Shown: piece after piece, positions 58,560 to 64,000 of the stretch | Position numbering within the stretch: the stretch's first letter is position 1 | Layout: every line of letters begins with the position of its first letter | Assembly: GCA_945910035.1 (NCBI GenBank) | Contig: OX246757.1 | Location: 17,820,817-17,884,816 of the forward strand | Direction of reading: 5' to 3' | Length of the DNA: 64,000 bases | Origin: Brachypalpus laphriformis | Taxonomy: Eukaryota; Arthropoda; Insecta; Diptera; Syrphidae | Translations under genes and position numbers: made by a program | The notes under the pieces: generated by a model | Seen by the model: the letters and a program-made list of their open reading frames with translations, nothing else | What the model was told of the DNA's origin: nothing | Databases searched by the model: none

Positions 58560-58739
58560 GTTACATACATGTATTATGTACCAGATTGCCAAACAACATA
58601 AGTTAGTACAGTATGACTGTACCAATATCAGCTTCCAAGCCATCAGTTAGTTACATACATGTATTATGTACCAAAATGCCAAACACCCTAGCTTAGTAGA
58701 GTATGGCTGTACTAACATCAGCTTTCAAGCCGTCAGCTT
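58560..58739 (+). repeat. two 90-bp tandem repeats in the CR1-like LINE leader
   Basis: gttacatacatgtattatg starts at 58560 and again at 58650. The two units run collinearly for 90 bp (cagcttccaagccatcag against cagctttcaagccgtcag) with roughly a dozen differences. They lie about 115 bp before the ORF1 ATG. Tandem leader repeats can act as promoter monomers in LINEs; that role here is inference. Confidence 0.8.
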
Positions 58740-58855
58740 TGGCGTAAACAAAGCTGATGAGTTCGAGTTTATCGTCGTCTGTTGTGGGGTACGCACACGT
58801 CGGGATCAAATCTTTTTCGGTTGATTAGTCATTCCATCTTAAATTTTAATTCAAA

Positions 58856-59705
58856 ATGTCTTGCAATACTTGCGGGGAGAAAGTGGAGCGTTCTCAGCTA
58901 AAGGTAGCTTGCGGAGATTGCAGTAGCCTATCCCACGCAGCATGCGTAAACGTGACGTCTGCCGATATCGAGCCGAACCAACAAACACTAGCGGTGCAAG
59001 AACTGTGTTGCCAATAAACGCCGTGACTCGCTGTCAGGGGAAGCCATAGCCTGCGTCTCAAGTGCGGTGAAGCAGCATCTCCACAAAAAAGCTGATAACA
59101 ATCAACCTGGCAAACCAACACCTTCCCTAAATCCATCTCAACTCGAAGCTAAACTTGACATCATCTACGCAGAGATTTTGGAGGTAAAGCAGATTCAACG
59201 ACAACAGATAGAAGAACTGCAAGCAAAGAATAAGGAACTAGAGCATAAAATCCAGCAATTGGGAAATACAGTCGATCACCTCGAACAGCAGCTGATCGCC
59301 AACTCAGTAGAGATCTACAATGTCCCCTTTGATAACAGCGGCAGTTCAAATATCGATTTGGCGATGAAGATTTTCCGCGATGGCTTGCTAGTAGACGTAT
59401 CAAAGGAAGACATTGACCATTGTTACACTAAACAGATAACGAAGCGGCAAAATAATACAGCAAGTAGTAATGTACCATCAAAGGTCAACGTACTTTACGT
59501 CAAATTCGTTTCTCGCCAGTGCAAGGAGAAAATGATGCAAGCAAAGAAGGAAAAAAAAAGCACAGCTAACAACAACACTACTGAACGAGCATGGGAAAGC
59601 AGAAAAAATGTACTTGAACGACTGTTTAACATACCAGAGACGACAACTTCTCAACGCTGCATTGTCATTGAAGGGCAAGAAGGGATATACGTATGTGTGG
59701 ACTAA
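58856..59705 (+). pseudogene. CR1-like ORF1: PHD-type zinc finger and coiled coil, one frameshift
   Basis: ATG 58856 opens with CNTCGEKVERSQLKVACGDC, SLSHAACVNVTSADIE: a C-x2-C ... C-x2-C ... H-x3-C pattern like the PHD fingers of CR1-group ORF1 proteins. The frame closes at 59016, but the final cysteine pair is in another frame (RCKNCVANKRRDSL), so one frameshift near 58985 breaks the finger. From there the second frame is open to 59703. It has a long coiled coil (EILEVKQIQRQQIEELQAKN, LEHKIQQLGNTVDHLEQQL), then a globular region (VEIYNVPFDNSGS, VNVLYVKFVSRQCKEKMMQA) similar to the RRM-like part of LINE ORF1 proteins. Expected role: RNA-binding chaperone. Confidence 0.72.
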
Positions 59706-59783
59706 GAACGGAACAGTGTATATGCGGAAGAAGGAGGGGGATAATTCAGTAAGAATAACTTGTGCTGCTGATTTTGACAAATT

Positions 59784-60684
59784 ATGAATTCTCTTAATTC
59801 TGTTTCGTGTATAGTCCCTAATGCATGTGAATTCCCACACAATGACCTTAGTTGTGATCATATTCTTTGTTTACATCAAAATATTCGTAGCTTGAGGAGA
59901 AATTTCTCAGGTTTTTTAGCACATATTGAATCACTCGCAAATTTGCCTGTCGTCATTGTTTTGAGTGAAATATGGATTTATGAGAATGAATTAGATTTAT
60001 ATAGCATTCCCGGGTATACGTCATTTGCGAATTGTAATAATACATATTCTGCTGGAGGTGTAGTAGTTTATGTAAAAAATGGTTTTGTACGCGATTGTTC
60101 CCAGCTTAATTTCCGTAGCGCGGACATACTAAAATTATGTTTTGATTTTATAAATGAGAGTTATACAATGTTTTGTGTGTATAGACTGCACGAATTTTGT
60201 AAAGGTGTTTTCATTGAGGAATTAGGGGATGCTATGAGTGTCTGTAAAGGAAAAAATTTAATTTTAGTAGGTGACATAAATATCGATATTTTAAATGTTT
60301 TTGACAAAGATACAGAAAACTATTTGTTTCTTATGGCATCAAATGGTCTCAAGAGTTGTATAAATGAACCAACCCATGTAACTGATTTAACTAAAACCTG
60401 CTTTGACCATATTTTTATCCGTCTCCAAAAAAACAATTTGAATATTTTTAGTGGTGTTGTGTATGATTTAAGATTAACAGATCATTGTATGGTTGCACTC
60501 AGTATGTGTTCCAATTCTAATTCATTACTATACAAGCCATCTGTAAAAGATAAATACTGTACGGATTACAATTTATTAAATGAATGCTTAAAATATGAGT
60601 TTTGGGAACAGGTTTATTCAGAAACTGATCCATCAATTGCCTCGATCTCTTTCTGGAGACTTTACAAAAGCATATTAAAAATTA
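59784..60684 (+). pseudogene. CR1-like ORF2, endonuclease part
   Basis: ATG 59784, about 80 bp after the ORF1 stop. The apurinic-type endonuclease shows ILCLHQNIRSLRRNFSGFL, VIVLSEIWIYENELDLYSIP, AGGVVVYVKNGF, NLILVGDINIDIL, CFDHIFIRL and RLTDHCMVALSM: the N, E, D and DH catalytic signatures. No stop interrupts it before the Jockey-like insertion. The apparent end at 60696 comes from codons of the inserted element. The RT is absent from the window. Confidence 0.8.
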
Positions 60685-60793
60685 CCCCCTTCGGGTAGAG
60701 GTTAGAATATACCCGAGGTAGGCATGCCTGTCGTAAGAGGCGACTAAAATCCACCCTCCGTATACCGAGTATGGCGTATACAAAAAACATGCA
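60685..60793 (+). promoter_or_regulatory. 5' leader of the Jockey-like element
   Basis: Starts at about cccttcgggtag. It contains a dyad cgggta ... tacccg (60692-60714) and then gcatgcctgtcgtaagagg, and ends at the ORF1 ATG (60794). Jockey-type elements carry their promoter in this region; no specific motif was proven here, and the exact first base is uncertain. Confidence 0.5.
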
Positions 60794-62527
60794 ATGAACA
60801 AAACAAAAGATTTAAATACCCCAGGTGGCAGTCCAGGTAAACTGGAAAATCCACCCTCTTCGGAGGTCGGCTCTACGGATTCTGGGGAGAGCCATTTATT
60901 GCACCTTATAAATCCCTTCTCAAAAAGTACAAGGGTATCTCGAACTCCACCAACAAGATCGAACGTCTCCGGAAAAAGAAGTCCGCCGGAAGCGCAAACG
61001 CGTGAAAAACGGGACTCAGCGAAATCTAAAAGCATTGAGGGGGAAAACGACGTACTCCGTACCAAGCTTAGCGAAATGGAGCTACTCTATCGTGAGCTCA
61101 AGAAAGAGGTAGATTTTCTCAGGCAAGAAAATAATGCCCTAAAAAACACGTACCTACAAAAAGAAAATACAGTTAGCTCACATCGCTCACCTAGTCGCGA
61201 ATACCAGACGGATGAAGAAGAGCTAACACGCGAAACGAATTGGGTCGAAAAGAAACGACCTAGCAAAAAACGAAAAGCTGGTTCCTCACCGGAAGTCGAG
61301 CCACAAAAAGATGAAAAGCGCAAGGAGATGCAAGAAAAGCAATAACAACCAAAATTACGTCCTCCGCCACCGATAAACGTCGTTGGAATTACGGACTATA
61401 ATAAGTTGCATTGCCTCCTTAAAGGAACTCTGGCTTCGAAGTTTAAGGTGACATCTCTGCGAAACAATACGTGGAAAATCAATGTCGATGATGCCGACGG
61501 TTACCGATCAGTATCTAAAAAATTGAATGCCGAAAAGATTCAGTGGTATACTTATGAAAATAAGTTAGAAAGACCACTGCGTGTTGTAGCAAGGGGACTC
61601 CACCCCTCGTGCACTAAAGAAGATGTAATGCACGACCTTCAAGACAAAGGCTTTAAAATTCTTGATGCCGTCAATATTATCAAGAAGGAGAAGCAACAGT
61701 CGGAGGGAGATCATGAAAAATTAGTAAAGCGCGGTCTTCCACTATTCATGCTTAGTTTTGATAAAGACGAAAATAAAGACATTATATATGGTATCAAGAC
61801 TATTCTAAACATCGTGGTCAAAATCGAACCCATGCGTAAGACCTCCAGATCGATCCCGCAGTGTAAGCGCTGTCAATGCTTCAATCACACGCAGACTTAC
61901 TGCCAGAAAGAGCCGCGATGCGTCGAATGCGCAGGTAAACATCTCTCGAAAGAGTGTCACCTAAACAAGCAAACCCCAGCCACTTGTATAAATTGCAAAG
62001 GAAAACATCCTGCGAACTATAGAGGTTGCGAAGTGGCGAAAGAGCTTCAAAAACGCCGCGATACGCTAAAAAATTCGATGCGTCCGAATATGAAACCAAT
62101 CAAGAACAGACCCAAAATAGCTACGAAAAAAGCAGCGAAAGATAGAAAGTCCGTCAATATTAACTTAAGATCGGTTAATGATAAAAAATCCGAAAGTAAT
62201 AGAGATAAGGTAACAGAAGCAAAATCTCCAAATATTGGCGTGCAGTCTTATGCTCAAGCGGCGAAGACAGTTAAGGGTACGTACACGACCGACAACTCAC
62301 GGGAGATCAAAGCAAGAAACCGTCCAAACTTTAATGTAAAAACTCCTTCTCAAGTTGCGACATTGAAAATTAGTGATAGAGGTAGTTCAGAAGATCATGT
62401 ATCCAATGTTTTTTCCCTAATTCTTGCGAAACTTGAAGAGCAATGCAAAACAAATAAACTAATTTTCGAGAGACTAGTTGCACTAGAAAACAACATTCAT
62501 AACACGCGCACTTCAACCAGAATATGA
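60794..62527 (+). pseudogene. Jockey-like ORF1 (gag-like), one in-frame stop
   Basis: ATG 60794. The N-terminal third is serine-, proline- and lysine-rich with a coiled coil (ELLYRELKKEVDFLRQENNA-type heptads near residues 80-110). TAA at 61343 interrupts the frame, which then continues in phase to 62527 (about 577 codons in all). The second half has an RRM-like stretch (RVVARGLHPSCTKEDVMHDL), then three zinc knuckles: CKRCQCFNHTQTYC, CVECAGKHLSKEC and CINCKGKHPANYRGC. It ends in a lysine-rich tail. Such proteins package the element RNA. The stop overlaps the ORF2 start by 4 bp (atga). Confidence 0.85.
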
Positions 62528-64000
62528 AAGAAACGCTTAAAATTCTTACTTGGAACGCTAACGGGCTCATACAAAGACTCGACGAGTTAGAAATATTTAT
62601 GCGAGAGAAAGATATTGATATATGCTTGGTCTGTGAAACTCATCTGAAAAAGCAATCGAATATTAAGATAAGGGGATATAGCGGGTATCACGCCTTTCAC
62701 CCATCGGAAAGAGCCAGAGGCGGATCATCCTTGTTTATAAAAGAAAATATCCAACACCCAGCGGAAATAAAGATTGAATTAGAAGCAATGCAACTAAGCA
62801 CGGCACGCGTTAGAAATAGACATTTTGCTTTCAACATTTCGTCTATATATTGTCCACTGCGATGTAAACTTGAAGAAAGTGATTTCACAAACATCTTCAA
62901 CTTCCTTAAACCAAATTTTATTATTGGTGGTGACTTCAACGCGAAACACCCCTTCTGGGGCTCAAGGTACGCCTCTCAGAAAGGTAGAAAGCTTTATAAT
63001 GCGGGTATGCAATTCAGTTGTGATTTTTACTCGACGGGTAAACCAACATATTGGCCAACTGATAGAAATAAGATACCAGATCTGATTGATTTCTTTGTTG
63101 TTAAAGGAATATCTGGCAACTGTATAAAAGTTGAAGAAAGCTTTGATCTCTCCTCTGATCATTCCCCAATCATTATGACGATAAGCGAAGCTTTGATTAA
63201 AAAAGTAGGACCGGCCAGATTAACTGGCGCGAAAACTAATTGGGACGGCTTTAAAAAAGATATTGAAGCAAATATTGAGCTGAGCGTATCACTTAAAACG
63301 CCCTATGAACTTGAAGTTGAAGTAGATCGCTTCGTCGAAATCTTACAGGATGCCGCGTGGAAGAAACCTACCAACCTAAAGAGAACCCCGGCCAGTTACA
63401 TTTAAATTTATCCGCAGGAAATAAAAGAGATGATTAAGGAGAAGAGAAAAGCGCGTAAAAGATGGCAACAAACTCGGGCTTCGCAACATAAAGCACATCT
63501 TAACCGTTTGTGCAACTCACTAAAACGATCTATTAAACACCTTAAGAATAATGAAATACAAACTTACCTAGAAAGCTTAACGGCAGAAAAAGATTCTAAC
63601 TATTCGCTTTGGAAGGCTATAAAAGGTATTAAAAAACCTCAAATTCAAGCCGCGCCAATTAGGAAAAATCAAGACGAATGGGCGAGGCATGATAAAGAGA
63701 AAGCGCAAGTTTTTGCCGCCCACCTGGAAGAAACTTTCAAACCGTTTGATGGACAAGCTCTTATTGAAAATATAAAAACGTCGTATATAGACAATAGCGT
63801 AGTAAGAAATGCAACGCTTACCGAACTTAAGGAAGAAATAAAGAAACTTAAACCTAAGAAAGCTCCTGGATACGACCTAATTACGGGAGAGGTTCTTAAA
63901 GCACTACCAAGAAAAGCTCTTATTAAGCTTCTGTTCATTATAAACGCCGCGATTAGACTAGAATATGTTCCCAGTCAATGGAAAGTCGCCGAAGTTATAA
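62524..64000 (+). pseudogene. Jockey-like ORF2: endonuclease and start of RT, partial at window end
   Basis: ATG 62524 overlaps the ORF1 stop as atga, consistent with coupled termination and re-initiation. Endonuclease motifs: ILTWNANGL, DICLVCETHL, FNISSIYCP, FIIGGDFNAKHPFWGS, IPDLIDFFVVKG and SSDHSPIIMTI. A TAA at 63403 interrupts the frame; the same frame continues IYPQEIKEMIKEKRKARKRW, a linker, then the RT entry LKPKKAPGYDLITGEVLK and VPSQWKVAEVI at the window edge. One nonsense codon within 490 codons; otherwise well preserved. Palm and catalytic motifs of RT lie outside. Confidence 0.85.

Larger units (their letters stand above)
58560..60684 (+). mobile_element. CR1-like non-LTR retrotransposon, 5' part
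   Basis: Leader repeats, a zinc-finger and coiled-coil ORF1, and the endonuclease part of ORF2, cut off by the Jockey-like element at about 60684. The rest (RT and 3' end) is not in the window and may lie beyond the Jockey insertion. The clade is inferred from the PHD-like ORF1 and the endonuclease style; the true 5' end could be slightly upstream of 58560. Confidence 0.7.
60685..64000 (+). mobile_element. Jockey-like non-LTR retrotransposon, runs off the window
   Basis: Inserted in the CR1-like ORF2. A leader of about 110 bp with ggcatgcctgtcgtaagagg is followed by a gag-like ORF1 with three CCHC knuckles and an ORF2 with endonuclease and the start of RT. The gag-like ORF1 with triple knuckles plus endonuclease-first ORF2 fits the Jockey group. 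One nonsense codon in each ORF. The 3' part and the right target duplication are outside the window. Confidence 0.85.

Overview
The window looks like pericentromeric heterochromatin of an insect, most likely a higher dipteran. It is a long tandem array of a 196-bp satellite, interrupted and bordered by transposable elements of families typical of flies: RTE-like, LOA/I-like, CR1-like and Jockey-like LINEs, a BEL/Pao and a Ty3/gypsy LTR retrotransposon, and a Tc1/mariner-like DNA transposon. I see no host protein-coding gene, rRNA, tRNA or CRISPR array. The species cannot be fixed from the sequence.

Layout. 1-38800 and 44147-45827 are satellite, roughly 180 units in head-to-tail orientation. 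The array is interrupted by a complete RTE-like LINE with an intact 1059-codon ORF (7004-10584, perfect 11-bp target duplication). It also holds four copies of a 243-245-bp 3' tail of a CR1-like LINE (22203, 27522, 35604, 37419), all at the same point of the satellite unit, and a decayed full-length LOA/I-like LINE (38801-44139, imperfect 7-bp duplication, (AACCT)n tail). Between 22 and 38 kb the array has been duplicated in blocks (offsets about 5.3-5.5 kb, 4316 bp and 1815 bp) that carry the LINE tails with them, so amplification came after insertion. The array ends at 45827 against a 5'-truncated RNase H-bearing LINE (45828-47358).

From 47.4 kb to the end the window is a stack of nested transposons. 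A Ty3/gypsy element (coding remnants 47921-57931) was split inside gag by a BEL/Pao element (48456-54721, 5-bp duplication ggtct). The BEL 5' LTR was itself split by a 900-bp Tc1/mariner-like element (48635-49534, TA duplication), and the intact 3' LTR preserves the empty site. A 55-bp 3' stub of the LOA/I-like LINE landed in the gypsy integrase region on the minus strand (57067-57121, 7-bp duplication). A CR1-like LINE follows (about 58560-60684) with a 90-bp tandem repeat in its leader, and is interrupted by a Jockey-like LINE (about 60685 to beyond 64000).

Only the RTE-like element has an uninterrupted reading frame; all the others carry stops, frameshifts or deletions. The least explained signals are in the satellite. 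Most units carry a strong GTRAGT donor-like and TTTTGCAG acceptor-like pair spaced 30 nt apart, and that 30-nt segment can form a short hairpin, in shifted register, in each of the three main unit classes.
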